A program made the translations under genes and the position numbers. 64,000 nt of DNA from assembly GCF_036321025.1 (NCBI RefSeq), contig NZ_JAZAPB010000001.1:186001-250000 (forward strand), read 5' to 3'. Positions 1 to 8,853 of this stretch are shown here, one piece after another. How positions within the stretch are numbered: the stretch's first letter is position 1; the number at the start of each line of letters is the position of its first letter. Source of the stretch: Alteraurantiacibacter hainanensis (GTDB lineage Bacteria > Pseudomonadota > Alphaproteobacteria > Sphingomonadales > Sphingomonadaceae). Under the pieces are notes generated by a model. The model was not told the DNA's origin, made no database searches, and saw nothing but the letters and a program-made list of their open reading frames with translations.

Positions 1-609
1 AACGCCTGGCAGAACATGCCCGGCGTGTTCATCTTCGGCCACTACCTCGAAGGGAAGCCCGACTACGACGGACACATCGTGGTCGCCGATCTCGAAACCG
101 GCAAGGCCAGCGCCTTTCGCGGCTATCTGAACACGCCCTATTTCGCCAACGAGGCCGGCGCTGAAACGTGGTTCGGCAAGCTGGAAGGCGAAGGCATTCC
201 CGATCCGGGCGAAGACCGGCACGAACGCACGCTGGATCTGCTGGGCCGGGCATTCACCTGGTCCTATTCCCCCGGCCTCACGTCCATGCACCTCTACTCC
301 AGCCCCAACACCGTCAGCTGGATCATTTTCACGCCCAGCCAACACGGCGGCTCTGAATGGAGCGGCAGCGGCGACTTCGTGAAGATCCGCGACGAGCTGT
401 ACTTCGTGCGCTGGCAGGAGGAAGCCTGCAACGGAACGCTGGGCACCATCCTCATCAACATGCGCACGATGCACGACAGCGGGATCAGCTACCACATGGG
501 GGAAGAGGGTCTCTCCATGGGCCCCGTGGGCGCCTATGCCCGCCATGCCGGGCACATCGGGGGCGCCCTGCCCTACCTATCCGACAAGCCGGGAGGACAT
601 TCGGTATGA
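1..609 (+). CDS. MoaF-like protein, 5' end outside window
   Basis: The open frame runs in from the left edge (codons N-A-W-Q-N precede the first Met at 16), so the gene is truncated at its 5' end. The visible 202 residues are rich in aromatic residues and contain a stretch with EEACNGT and RTMHDSG that I associate with the C-terminal half of MoaF, a calycin-like barrel family of uncertain role once linked to molybdenum cofactor synthesis. The stop overlaps the start of the next gene (GTATGA), so it is probably co-transcribed and translationally coupled with the SnoaL-like and tannase genes. The family call is from memory of the motif; a role in aromatic ester metabolism is inferred only from the neighbours. 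Confidence 0.55.
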   Translation, partial: NAWQNMPGVFIFGHYLEGKPDYDGHIVVADLETGKASAFRGYLNTPYFANEAGAETWFGKLEGEGIPDPGEDRHERTLDLLGRAFTWSYSPGLTSMHLYSSPNTVSWIIFTPSQHGGSEWSGSGDFVKIRDELYFVRWQEEACNGTLGTILINMRTMHDSGISYHMGEEGLSMGPVGAYARHAGHIGGALPYLSDKPGGHSV

Positions 610-1085
610 CGACCCGCCGCGAAGCTTTGAAGTTCGGCGCTCTTGCCGCCGCCCCCGTCGCCGCGCTGGCACCCGCCGCCGCGCTGGCGGGAGACGACAG
701 CGCCGCACGCCTTGCCCGCATGGAGGACGAGCGCGCGCTTGGCGAGCTGGTCAGGAATTTCGTGCGCCGCTTCAACGGCAGCGGGAATTGCAGCGAGTTC
801 GTCGCCAGTGCTGGCGCGATCCGCATCGATCCGCAGGTCTGCGCCATTGGCGAGGATGCCAGCCGCGATCCGCAACTGGCCTTTGCCGGGGATGGCCGCT
901 CGGCCGCTTGGCAATCGCGCGCGCGGGTCGACCTGCTGACCGATTTCGACGGCGATTCCACCGTGGAAAAGATGGCCCGCTTCCAGGGCCAGGGCAGCGC
1001 CTCTTCCCGTGCGGAGCGTCGCCTCGAAGCCGAATTCGCCCGCAGCGGCGGCAACTGGACCATCACTCGCCTCACCCTCGTCTGA
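606..1085 (+). CDS. Tat-exported SnoaL/NTF2-like protein
   Basis: A 159-residue protein. The N-terminus reads TTRREALKFGALAAAP, a twin-arginine signal followed by an Ala-rich hydrophobic stretch ending near ALAG, so the mature protein is probably periplasmic. The remainder has the size of an NTF2/SnoaL-like cone fold, beginning with a helix in which ERALGELVRNFVRRFN is visible, and two Cys (in GNCSE and QVCAI) that could form a disulfide. The ATG at 606 overlaps the TGA of the MoaF-like gene by 4 bases, and the tannase gene follows after 15 bases. No catalytic residues can be assigned and the function is unknown. Confidence 0.6.
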   Translation: MTTRREALKFGALAAAPVAALAPAAALAGDDSAARLARMEDERALGELVRNFVRRFNGSGNCSEFVASAGAIRIDPQVCAIGEDASRDPQLAFAGDGRSAAWQSRARVDLLTDFDGDSTVEKMARFQGQGSASSRAERRLEAEFARSGGNWTITRLTLV

Positions 1086-1100
1086 GTACCGGAGACACCC

Positions 1101-2612
1101 ATGCGTTTTCACACGACCACCGGCCTTGCCACCATCGCCCTTCTCGCCGCCTGCACGACGGGAGGGACCAGCGATCCCGATGGCACGCGCGGTGCCGCTC
1201 TATCGGCGAACCAGTGCGAATTCCTCGCCACCGAGGAGCCGGGAGACCTGCCCCTGTCGACCCTCTGGGTCCCGGCGGCGGACGGCCTGCCATCCTATTG
1301 CGAAGTCACCGCGACCCTGCATCCCGTCGAAGGGTCAAACATCGGGGTGGTCTATCGCCTGCCGGAAGACTGGAACGGCGATGTGCTAGGCATCGGCGGC
1401 GGGGCATGGCTGGGCAATACCTCGCTGATGACTGCGCGCGACGGACTGCTGAAGGGCTATGCAACGATGCAGACCAACGCAGGTCACACCAGCACCAATC
1501 CCTGGGGCAACGAATGGGTGATCAATCCCATCCAAGCCGCCGATTTCAGTCACCGCGCCATCCACACCATGACCGAGGTCGGCAAGCAGGTTGCCTCGCG
1601 CTTCTATGGACGCGACCACGACACGGCGGTCTATTCAGGCTGCTCGACCGGCGGGCGCGTGGGCCTGATGGAAGCTCAGCGCTATCCGGCCGATTACGAC
1701 GCCGTGATCGTCGGCGCGCCCGTCTATACCCTGCAGGTGCAGACCAGCGCGGTGTTCCGCAACCAGACCTTTGCCGAGCCCGGCGCGGCCTTCTCCATGG
1801 AAGACCTTCAACTGGTGGAGAACGCGGCGCTGGCCGCCTGCGACGCGAACGACGGGCTGGAGGACGGACTGATCAACGATCCGATGGCCTGCACCTGGCA
1901 GCCGCGCGCGCTGCAATGCTCGCCCGGTGAAAGCGAGGGCTGCATCAGCTCGCAACAGGTCGATGCGCTGAACGCGCTCTACAACGGTCGGCGCGCGTCA
2001 GACGGCAGCTGGGCCATGCACCCGATGATGCGGGGTGGAGAGGCCTCGTGGGGCTTCTTCAACCGTGCCGACGGCAGCGGGCAGAGCGCCGATCCCACGC
2101 GCGGCGGCGGCCTGATGGGCCTGCAGCCGGTGATCTTCGGCGCACGCGACGTGGACTGGGACAACTTCTCCGACGCCAACTACCTCACCGTGCGCAATTC
2201 CGATTTCGCCGACATGTACGAGGCTGACGAGACCGACCTCTCCGCCTTCTTCGAGCGCGGTGGACGCCTGATGCTGTGGCACGGCATGAACGATGCCGGC
2301 CCCAGCCCGGTACTGTCGGCGGACTACGCGCAGGCGGTGACAAGCCAGAATCCGGAGGCGTCGGACCAGTTCCGCTACTTCACCATGCCCGGCATGGGCC
2401 ACTGCGCGGGCGGCCCGGGCGCCGATCAGGTCGACTACCTGGGTGCGATGGAGGAATGGCTGGAAACCGGCGACGCGCCGCAGCGGCTGATCGGTCGCAA
2501 GGCGGACAGCGATCTCGTGCGGCCGCACTGCGCATGGCCCACGACGGCCCGCTACGATGGCGCTGGCGATCCCAACGATCCTGCCAGCTGGAGCTGCGTG
2601 CCGCGCAGTTAG
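1101..2612 (+). CDS. tannase/feruloyl esterase family lipoprotein
   Basis: A 503-residue serine esterase of the tannase/feruloyl esterase family (PF07519), which hydrolyses gallate or hydroxycinnamate esters. A signal peptide ends in a lipobox LLAAC (Cys18), predicting a lipid-anchored exported enzyme. The nucleophile lies in SGCSTGGR with Cys directly before the Ser. The Asp region is HGMNDAGPSP, and the His is in GMGHCAGG with Cys directly after it; the paired Cys next to Ser and His is the CS-D-HC hallmark of the family. Further Cys pairs suit a secreted protein. It is last in the MoaF-like/SnoaL-like/tannase run. The natural ester is not known. The stop overlaps the convergent downstream gene by 4 bases. 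Confidence 0.85.
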   Translation: MRFHTTTGLATIALLAACTTGGTSDPDGTRGAALSANQCEFLATEEPGDLPLSTLWVPAADGLPSYCEVTATLHPVEGSNIGVVYRLPEDWNGDVLGIGGGAWLGNTSLMTARDGLLKGYATMQTNAGHTSTNPWGNEWVINPIQAADFSHRAIHTMTEVGKQVASRFYGRDHDTAVYSGCSTGGRVGLMEAQRYPADYDAVIVGAPVYTLQVQTSAVFRNQTFAEPGAAFSMEDLQLVENAALAACDANDGLEDGLINDPMACTWQPRALQCSPGESEGCISSQQVDALNALYNGRRASDGSWAMHPMMRGGEASWGFFNRADGSGQSADPTRGGGLMGLQPVIFGARDVDWDNFSDANYLTVRNSDFADMYEADETDLSAFFERGGRLMLWHGMNDAGPSPVLSADYAQAVTSQNPEASDQFRYFTMPGMGHCAGGPGADQVDYLGAMEEWLETGDAPQRLIGRKADSDLVRPHCAWPTTARYDGAGDPNDPASWSCVPRS

Positions 2613-3583
2613 CCGCCGCGCGAAGGGGAAAACGAGGTAACGATACGCCCGTCCGCAGAGACGAAGCGCCTGTTCCCTGTGGCTGTCGCCACGTTGGGCG
2701 CAGGGGCAGGAGCAGGTGCCGGTGGCTCAGCTTGCCGGGGCTGGCCGCTGGGCACCGTCAGGCGGCTGGTCACGAAACCTCCGCCACTCACCGGGCCTTG
2801 CGCGGCGCCTGGGTTCGTGGAAGCCGGCGTCACCGGATCGGCCCCGGCGGGCTCGCGAGCAATGGCCGGCTCGGTCTTCGCAGGTTCAGGCACCGGCATG
2901 CGATAGGGCTCGATCTTCTCGACGACGAACGCCGGACCCTGCCGGCGCCGAAGCCAAGCCAGAATTGCTGCGGCAATCGCGGCAAGCAGGATACCGCCGA
3001 GTATCCAGAGCATCCATCCGAAGCCCGAGGCGCCGCCATCGGAAACCTGCGCCTCGGAAACCCCGACATCGGCGCTCGAGGGCGCAGGAACCGGCACTGT
3101 CTCTTGCATGGGCGCATCAGCGACAGGAAGGCCAGCCGGTTCGGTGCCCGCATCGGGCTCGACCGGAGTATCCGGGGCATCCCGCACTTCGGAGGCCGGT
3201 GCAGCTTGCTGGACCCGGCTCTCGCGCTGCGGGGATCGTTGCGGCTGTGCGGGCACCGTAAGCCGGGGCACCGCAGCCTCCGTTTCGCTCCTCACGTCCG
3301 GCACGGTAATGGCGGGCTGCGAGCGAGATTGGGAGGCAGTCGGCGATGGCTGCGGCACCGGTTGAACCATCGGTTCGAAACGATTGCCAGCCGGCGCTGC
3401 CTCGCGGGGTTGAAGGCTGAAGCCTTCGGGAACGCCTTCAAGCGTCTCTACGCTGTCCGGTTGCGCGGTGGGGGCCGGGTCGGGCTCTGCCTGCTGCGCG
3501 AGCGCAGCGGCGGGGAGCCCCAACAGCGATAGCGCCGCCAGACGGGAAACATGCGAGATTAGGACCATGGCGACAGCCGCCAT
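2609..3583 (-). CDS. Pro-rich single-pass membrane protein, unknown function
   Basis: A 324-residue protein with no family I recognise. It has a signal peptide (hydrophobic stretch ending AAALAQQ), a long Pro/Ala/Glu-rich low-complexity segment to about residue 185, one strong transmembrane helix around residues 188-210 (GWMLWILGGILLAAIAAAIL) followed by WLRRR, and a second Pro-rich tail with short repeats of PAPAPAP. The topology would place the first low-complexity region outside and the tail inside. The start at 3583 has AAAGGG five bases upstream; Met6 at 3568 is an alternative. It ends convergently with the tannase gene. Low complexity makes homology calls unreliable. Confidence 0.6.
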   Translation of the reverse strand: MAAVAMVLISHVSRLAALSLLGLPAAALAQQAEPDPAPTAQPDSVETLEGVPEGFSLQPREAAPAGNRFEPMVQPVPQPSPTASQSRSQPAITVPDVRSETEAAVPRLTVPAQPQRSPQRESRVQQAAPASEVRDAPDTPVEPDAGTEPAGLPVADAPMQETVPVPAPSSADVGVSEAQVSDGGASGFGWMLWILGGILLAAIAAAILAWLRRRQGPAFVVEKIEPYRMPVPEPAKTEPAIAREPAGADPVTPASTNPGAAQGPVSGGGFVTSRLTVPSGQPRQAEPPAPAPAPAPNVATATGNRRFVSADGRIVTSFSPSRGG

Positions 3584-3719
3584 AGAACCCTTTCACGTTG
3601 CCCGCAGATGAACATTCTCGCCGGAAATCTCCGAAGGCCGCGGGACGCGGTCAGCCGAGAGACGATTGCGATCAACGACGCCAAAAGGTGAACCGTTCAC
3701 TGCCGCGGCGCTCTCCTTT

Positions 3720-3734
3720 GTTTACATTGTGTTC
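3720..3734 (+). promoter_or_regulatory. candidate LexA (SOS) box
   Basis: The sequence GTTTACATTGTGTTC matches the alphaproteobacterial LexA consensus GTTC-N7-GTTC with one mismatch in the left half-site. It ends about 20 bases before the start of the DinG-like helicase gene, whose E. coli relative is SOS-induced. This is a motif match by eye without any score, so the call is tentative. Confidence 0.4.
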
Positions 3735-3756
3735 TCATCCGCGATAGTGGCCGGTG

Positions 3757-6504
3757 ATGGCCGAGACCGACCGCCCCGCCCAGCAGGTGCCATTGCCCGC
3801 TCTGCACGCCAGCCACGCCGGAAGCTGGCTGTGCGGCGGCGACGGAACGGTTCGCGGCGCGTCGAAAGGCGAGGCGGTGATGGCCGCCGCCGACACTCCG
3901 CACCTGATCCTGAACGCCCCCCTGGTGGCCACGCGGCTGGGCTACCCCGATCTATCGGGGCTCGACCTCCTCGAACTGTTCGCCTTCGTCCATCCGGCCG
4001 TGTTCTGCGTGCCCACGCCCAAGGGCCTGGCCCACGCGCTGGACCTCCCGGAGCCCGAGGACGGCGCGCAGGTGCCCACACTGCTGCGGCAAGCCGCGGG
4101 CGTGCTGCTGGAGACCTGCGAGCGGGAAGACTGGAAGGCGCGCGAAGGGGCCTGGGCCTCGCTGCAGTCGCTCTCCCGCCTCCGCTGGCCGTGGGCGCAG
4201 GTTCTCGCGCCCCACGTCGCCAGGCCCGAACGCGCGGAAAAGTGGCTGTTTTCCCGCCTGCCCGAATGGGAGGAAAGTTCAGAACGCCCGCAGCCGGCGC
4301 AAGTGGCGCTGGACGAGAATGCCATCCAGGGCCAGCTTGAACGCCTCACCGGCGAAGGGGCGGAGCGTCGCGAGGGGCAGCGCGCCTATGCCGGCGAAGT
4401 CGGCAACATATTCGCCCCGAGGGAACGCCGCGACAAGCCGCACGTGCTCCTGGCGCAGGCCGGAACCGGGATCGGCAAGACGCTGGGCTACCTGGCCCCG
4501 GCCTCGCTGTGGGCAGAGGCGTCTGGCGGCACGGTATGGGTGTCCACCTACACCAAGAACCTGCAACGCCAGCTGCGAACCGAGGCGGCGCGCGCCTGGC
4601 CCGACCGGCGCACGGACGGCACGCGCCCCGTGGTGGTACGCAAGGGGCGCGAAAACTACCTGTGCCTGCTCAATCTGGAAGACGCCTTGCAGGGCGGGTT
4701 CGGCGGGCGCGCGGCGGTGCTGGCGCAACTGGTGGCGCGATGGGCCGCATACAGCCAGGATGGCGACATGATCGGCGGCGACCTGCCGGGCTGGTTGGGC
4801 ACGCTGTTCCGTCAGCGCGCGATCAAGTCGCTGACTGACCAGCGCGGTGAGTGCATCTATGCGGGCTGCCCGCATTACCGCAAATGCTTCATCGAACGCG
4901 CCGCCCGCGCAAGCGCGCAGGCCGACCTGGTGATCGCCAACCACGCGCTGGTGATGGTGAACGCTGCACGTGGGCGCGACCATGCCCAGCGCCCAACGCG
5001 CATCGTGTTCGACGAGGGGCACCATGTCTTCGACGCCGCCGATTCAACATTCGCCGCCGCGCTCACCGGGCAGGAAGTGATCGAGCTGAAGCGCTGGATA
5101 CTGGGGCCGGAACGCGGATCGAAGGGACGCCGCCGCGGGCTGGCCGCGCGGTTGGCCGATGTCGCCAGCTACGACGAGGCGGGCGGCGCGGCGATCGACG
5201 CCGCGTGCGAGGCGGCACACGCTCTTCCCGGCGAGGGATGGCTCGGAAGGCTGGCGGAAAATCAGCCGTCCGGCCCGGTCGAAACGCTGCTCGCCGCAGT
5301 GCGCGCCGTCACCTATGCGCGCGACGAAAGCGGCGCGCTGGATGCCGGTTACGGGATCGAGACCGAGGCCGCAGGGTTGGACGGCGACTTCATCGAGCGC
5401 GCGCAGGCGGCAGCGCAGGCACTCACCGAAATCCGCACGCCGCTGATCAAGCTGGGCGTGCGGCTGGAAGCCATGCTGGAGGATGCGCCAGACTGGCTGG
5501 ACGGCCAGGGCCGCGCGCGGATCGAGGGTGCGCGCTTCTCGCTCGCCTGGCGCATCGACACGCTCGCCGCATGGGAGGCGCTGCTGCACCGCCTTGGCGG
5601 ACCGGCCGATCCCGAGTTCGTGGACTGGCTGAGCGTGGAGCGCAACGACACCCGCGAGTTCGATATCGGCCTGCACCGCCGCTTCCTCGACCCGATGAAG
5701 CCGTTTGCGCGCGTCGTGCTGGAACCCTCGCACGGCGTCATGCTGACCAGCGCCACTCTCACCGACCGCGGCGAGGACGGACCGGACTGGCCCGCAGCCA
5801 TCGGCCGTTCGGGGGCGAGCCACATCGAGGTGCAGCCGCGCCTGGCCGACGCTATGAGCCCGTTCGACTATGCCGCCCGTGCCGAAGTGCTAATCGTCAC
5901 TGATGTGAAGAAGGGCGATCTGGCCGGTCTTGCCGGAGCCTATGCGCGCCTGATCGAGGCGAGCGGAGGCGGCGTGCTGGGCCTGTTCACCGCGATCCGC
6001 CGCCTGCGCGCCGTTCACGGTCGCATCGCCGACCGGCTGGCGCGCGAGGGCCTGCCCCTCTACGCCCAGCATGTCGATCCGATCGATACCGGAACGCTGG
6101 TGGATATCTTTCGCGACGATCCGCGCGCCAGCCTGCTGGGCACCGATGCCTTGCGCGACGGCGTGGACGTGCCCGGCCATTCGCTGCGCTGCGTGGTGAT
6201 GGAACAGGTTCCGTGGCCCAAGCCCAGCATTCTGCATCGCGCGCGGCGAACCGCAGGCGGCGGCAATGCCTACGATGACCAGATCATTCGCGGCCGACTG
6301 GCGCAGGCCTTCGGACGGCTGATTCGCAGCCGTGAGGACAGCGGCCATTTCGTGGTGCTGTCGCCCGCTTTCCCATCGCGCCTGCTCACCGCCTTCCCGC
6401 CGGGCGTGCCGGTCACGCGGTTGACGCTGGACGAGGCTTTACAACGCGTGGCTGCGGGTGTTTCCTGCAGCACCGCCGCATTGCAAGAGGACGCGCGCAA
6501 GTGA
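3757..6504 (+). CDS. DinG/XPD-like FeS ATP-dependent DNA helicase
   Basis: A superfamily 2 DNA helicase of 915 residues. Motif I is AQAGTGIGKT near residue 231. Four Cys (ENYLC, then GEC, GCP and RKC) have the spacing of the XPD/DinG 4Fe-4S domain, and motif II is DEGHH. The C-terminal half shows SLLGTDALRDGVDVPG and the arginine motif QAFGRLIRS. DinG-type enzymes unwind 5'-tailed duplexes, R-loops and forks during repair. The N-terminal 200 residues hold no motif I recognise and make the protein longer than E. coli DinG. ATG 3757 is directly preceded by an in-frame GTG at 3754; neither has a strong ribosome site. The stop overlaps the GTG start of the next gene. Confidence 0.85.
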   Translation: MAETDRPAQQVPLPALHASHAGSWLCGGDGTVRGASKGEAVMAAADTPHLILNAPLVATRLGYPDLSGLDLLELFAFVHPAVFCVPTPKGLAHALDLPEPEDGAQVPTLLRQAAGVLLETCEREDWKAREGAWASLQSLSRLRWPWAQVLAPHVARPERAEKWLFSRLPEWEESSERPQPAQVALDENAIQGQLERLTGEGAERREGQRAYAGEVGNIFAPRERRDKPHVLLAQAGTGIGKTLGYLAPASLWAEASGGTVWVSTYTKNLQRQLRTEAARAWPDRRTDGTRPVVVRKGRENYLCLLNLEDALQGGFGGRAAVLAQLVARWAAYSQDGDMIGGDLPGWLGTLFRQRAIKSLTDQRGECIYAGCPHYRKCFIERAARASAQADLVIANHALVMVNAARGRDHAQRPTRIVFDEGHHVFDAADSTFAAALTGQEVIELKRWILGPERGSKGRRRGLAARLADVASYDEAGGAAIDAACEAAHALPGEGWLGRLAENQPSGPVETLLAAVRAVTYARDESGALDAGYGIETEAAGLDGDFIERAQAAAQALTEIRTPLIKLGVRLEAMLEDAPDWLDGQGRARIEGARFSLAWRIDTLAAWEALLHRLGGPADPEFVDWLSVERNDTREFDIGLHRRFLDPMKPFARVVLEPSHGVMLTSATLTDRGEDGPDWPAAIGRSGASHIEVQPRLADAMSPFDYAARAEVLIVTDVKKGDLAGLAGAYARLIEASGGGVLGLFTAIRRLRAVHGRIADRLAREGLPLYAQHVDPIDTGTLVDIFRDDPRASLLGTDALRDGVDVPGHSLRCVVMEQVPWPKPSILHRARRTAGGGNAYDDQIIRGRLAQAFGRLIRSREDSGHFVVLSPAFPSRLLTAFPPGVPVTRLTLDEALQRVAAGVSCSTAALQEDARK

Positions 6505-7034
6505 AACGCCTGGGCCTGCTGCGCCATGCCAAGTCCGACTGGGACGACATGAGCCTGCGCGATTTCGATCGCGGCCTGAACGCGCGCGGTCGCAAGGGCG
6601 CGCGGCTGATGGGCGATCATATCCGGGAACAGGGCGGCACCTGGGACAAGGCGCTGGCCAGCCCGGCGGAACGGGTGAAGCTGACGCTGGAGGCGAGCGG
6701 GCTGGACCTTCCGGTGCAGTTCGAGGAATCGGCCTATCTTGCCGATGCCGGCACCCTCATCCAGCTGCTCTCGGCGTTCGACGATTCCGCCGATGCCGTG
6801 CTCCTGCTGGGGCACAATCCCGGATTGCAGGAAGTTGCGCTGGAACTCGTCGCCCCCGATGCGGAGGACGAGCTGTTTCGCGAAGTGCTGCAGAAATATC
6901 CGACCGCGGCCTTTGCCGTGCTCGAACTCGATATCGACAGCTGGCGTGATATCGAACCCGGCTGCGGTCGCATCGTGCATTTCGCCCGTCCGCGCGATCT
7001 CGATCCGGAACTGGGCCCGCAGCGCGTCGGCTGA
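6501..7034 (+). CDS. SixA-like histidine phosphatase
   Basis: A 177-residue protein of the histidine phosphatase superfamily, SixA type. The phosphohistidine-forming motif is LLRHAKSDW at the N-terminus and the second catalytic His lies in LLLGHNPGL. SixA-type proteins remove phosphate from phosphohistidine residues, for example on phosphotransfer proteins, but the target here is unknown. It starts with GTG in a GTGA overlap with the helicase stop, so the two genes are translationally coupled. Confidence 0.8.
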   Translation: MKRLGLLRHAKSDWDDMSLRDFDRGLNARGRKGARLMGDHIREQGGTWDKALASPAERVKLTLEASGLDLPVQFEESAYLADAGTLIQLLSAFDDSADAVLLLGHNPGLQEVALELVAPDAEDELFREVLQKYPTAAFAVLELDIDSWRDIEPGCGRIVHFARPRDLDPELGPQRVG

Positions 7035-7068
7035 CGCCTACCGCGCAGCCTGGCGTTTCACCGGGCGA

Positions 7069-7470
7069 TCAGTCCGCCAGCGCGGCGGCAAGGCGATTGC
7101 GGATGGAATAGAGGCGCACCAGCACTTCGGATGTCGCCGCTTCGTGCCGGGGCTCCGCGGAGGGAAATTCGGAATCGGTTTCGCCTACAGCGTTCACCCC
7201 CTCCACCAGCGCCTTGTTTGCGCCCTTCAGGGTATAGCCCTGCCGGTTCACGAGCTTGTCGATCCGCTCGATCAGGGCGATATCTTCGGCCCGATAAAGG
7301 CGGCGCCCGCCGCTGCGCTTCAGCGGCTGGAGCATGGGAAACTGCTGTTCCCAGTATCGCAGCACGTGCGGCTTGATGCCGAAGGCAGCGGACACTTCCC
7401 CGATCGTACGCATGGCGTCGGGCGCCTTGCCGTCGTCAAATCGCGCCATCGGAGAGGACTGTCCGTTCAT
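7069..7470 (-). CDS. MerR family transcriptional regulator
   Basis: A 133-residue regulator with one N-terminal winged helix-turn-helix of the MerR type: RTIGEVSAAFGIKPHVLRYWEQQFP, followed by the wing GGRRLYRAEDI at about residues 20-70. The C-terminal part is short and has no obvious metal-binding Cys. It lies 15 bases downstream of ihfA on the same strand, an arrangement common in alphaproteobacteria, so the pair is likely one operon. The effector is unknown. Confidence 0.85.
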   Translation of the reverse strand: MNGQSSPMARFDDGKAPDAMRTIGEVSAAFGIKPHVLRYWEQQFPMLQPLKRSGGRRLYRAEDIALIERIDKLVNRQGYTLKGANKALVEGVNAVGETDSEFPSAEPRHEAATSEVLVRLYSIRNRLAAALAD

Positions 7471-7485
7471 TATCCGGCCAGCCCG

Positions 7486-7791
7486 TTATCCCTGCGCGAT
7501 GCGCTCTTTCAGCTTCTGGCTGGCGCGAAAGGTCATCACGCGGCGCGGCGTGATCGGAACCTCGACACCCGTTTTCGGGTTACGGCCGATACGTTCCTTC
7601 TTGTCGCGCAGCACGAAGCTGCCGAAACCGGAAATCTTGACGTTTTCCCCATCGGACATCGCGTCGCACATCTTGGCAAGGATCGCTTCGACAAGTTCGA
7701 GGCTCTCTGCGCGAGACAATCCCATCTTGTGATTGATCGTCTCTGCCAGGTCAGCGCGTGTCAGCGTCCCTACGGATCGCATTACGTTCAT
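7486..7791 (-). CDS. ihfA: integration host factor subunit alpha
   Basis: A 101-residue HU/IHF-family DNA-bending protein. It shows the N-terminal helical dimerisation region (TRADLAETINHKMGLSR) and the beta-arm signature GRNPKTGVEVPITPRRVMTFRAS with the Pro that intercalates at the bend. IHF alpha pairs with IHF beta to bend DNA at promoters and recombination sites. A GGAG motif lies nine bases before ATG 7791. The merR-type gene follows. Confidence 0.93.
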   Translation of the reverse strand: MNVMRSVGTLTRADLAETINHKMGLSRAESLELVEAILAKMCDAMSDGENVKISGFGSFVLRDKKERIGRNPKTGVEVPITPRRVMTFRASQKLKERIAQG

Positions 7792-7887
7792 GCGTTCCCA
7801 CTCCTATAATCAGACGACCCAATTAACAATTATGTAGGAAGAACCGGGTTTACGCAAGGTTACGTGCAGTCCGATCGGGGAAAAATC

Positions 7888-8853
7888 CTATGCGCGCAGC
7901 AGGCTGGCACCCCAGGTGAAGCCGCCGCCCATCGCTTCCAGCATCACCAGATCGCCCGGCTTGATGCGGCCATCCTTCTTCGCCACGTCGTAGGCGAGCG
8001 GTACAGATGCGGCAGAAGTATTGGCGTGGCGGTCCACCGTCACCACCACTTTTTCCATCGGCAGGCCAAGCTTGCGGGCCGTTGCATCCAGGATGCGGAA
8101 GTTGGCCTGGTGGGGCACGATCCAGTCGATATCGGCGGGCTTGCAGCCGGCATCGTCGAGCACTTCGCCCAGAACGCTGGAGAGGTTGTTGACGGCGTGG
8201 CGGAACACTTCCCGCCCCTTCATGCGCAACTTGCCGACCTCGCCCGTGCTCGAGGGGCCGCCGTCGACATAGAGCATCTCGCCATGTTCGCCCTCGGCAT
8301 GGAGGCGCGATGCGATCACGCCTGCGCCGCCTTCGGCAACGTCCTGCGCCTCGATCACGAAGGCGCCCGCGCCGTCACCGAACAGCACGCAGGTGGTACG
8401 ATCTTCCCAGTCGAGGATGCGGCTGAAGGTTTCCGAGCCGATCACGATGGCGCGCTTGGCCATGCCCGATCGCAGCATCGCGTCCGCGGTGCTGAGCGCA
8501 TAAAGGAAGCCGGAACAGACCGCCGCCACGTCGAAGGCAGGGAACCCCTTGCCACCCAGCCGGTGCTGCACCTGCGTGGCGGTGGCGGGAAAGGTGTTGT
8601 CGGGCGTGGCCGTGGCCAGCACGATCAGGTCTATGTCGCTAATGGCCAGGCCGGCATCGTCCAGAGCCGCCTGGGCCGCCTGCGTGGCCAGCGAGCCCGT
8701 CGTCTCGCCCTCGCCCGCGATATAGCGCTGGGTGATGCCCGTGCGCTCGCGGATCCATTCGTCGCTTGTGTCGACGCGCTGCGCCAGCTCTTCGTTGCTG
8801 ACGCAGTTTCTCGGCAGCGCCGAGCCCGTTCCCAGGAGGACGGAGCGGATCAC
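7888..8853 (-). CDS. fabH: 3-oxoacyl-ACP synthase III
   Basis: A 321-residue initiating condensing enzyme of type II fatty acid synthesis, joining an acyl-CoA primer to malonyl-ACP. The catalytic Cys113 lies in AAVCSGFLYAL; the His is in WIVPHQANFRI and the Asn in HANTSAASVPLA, completing the Cys-His-Asn triad. Length is typical. The gene is last in the rpmF-plsX-fabH run, its start overlapping the plsX stop by 4 bases. Confidence 0.95.
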   Translation of the reverse strand: MIRSVLLGTGSALPRNCVSNEELAQRVDTSDEWIRERTGITQRYIAGEGETTGSLATQAAQAALDDAGLAISDIDLIVLATATPDNTFPATATQVQHRLGGKGFPAFDVAAVCSGFLYALSTADAMLRSGMAKRAIVIGSETFSRILDWEDRTTCVLFGDGAGAFVIEAQDVAEGGAGVIASRLHAEGEHGEMLYVDGGPSSTGEVGKLRMKGREVFRHAVNNLSSVLGEVLDDAGCKPADIDWIVPHQANFRILDATARKLGLPMEKVVVTVDRHANTSAASVPLAYDVAKKDGRIKPGDLVMLEAMGGGFTWGASLLRA

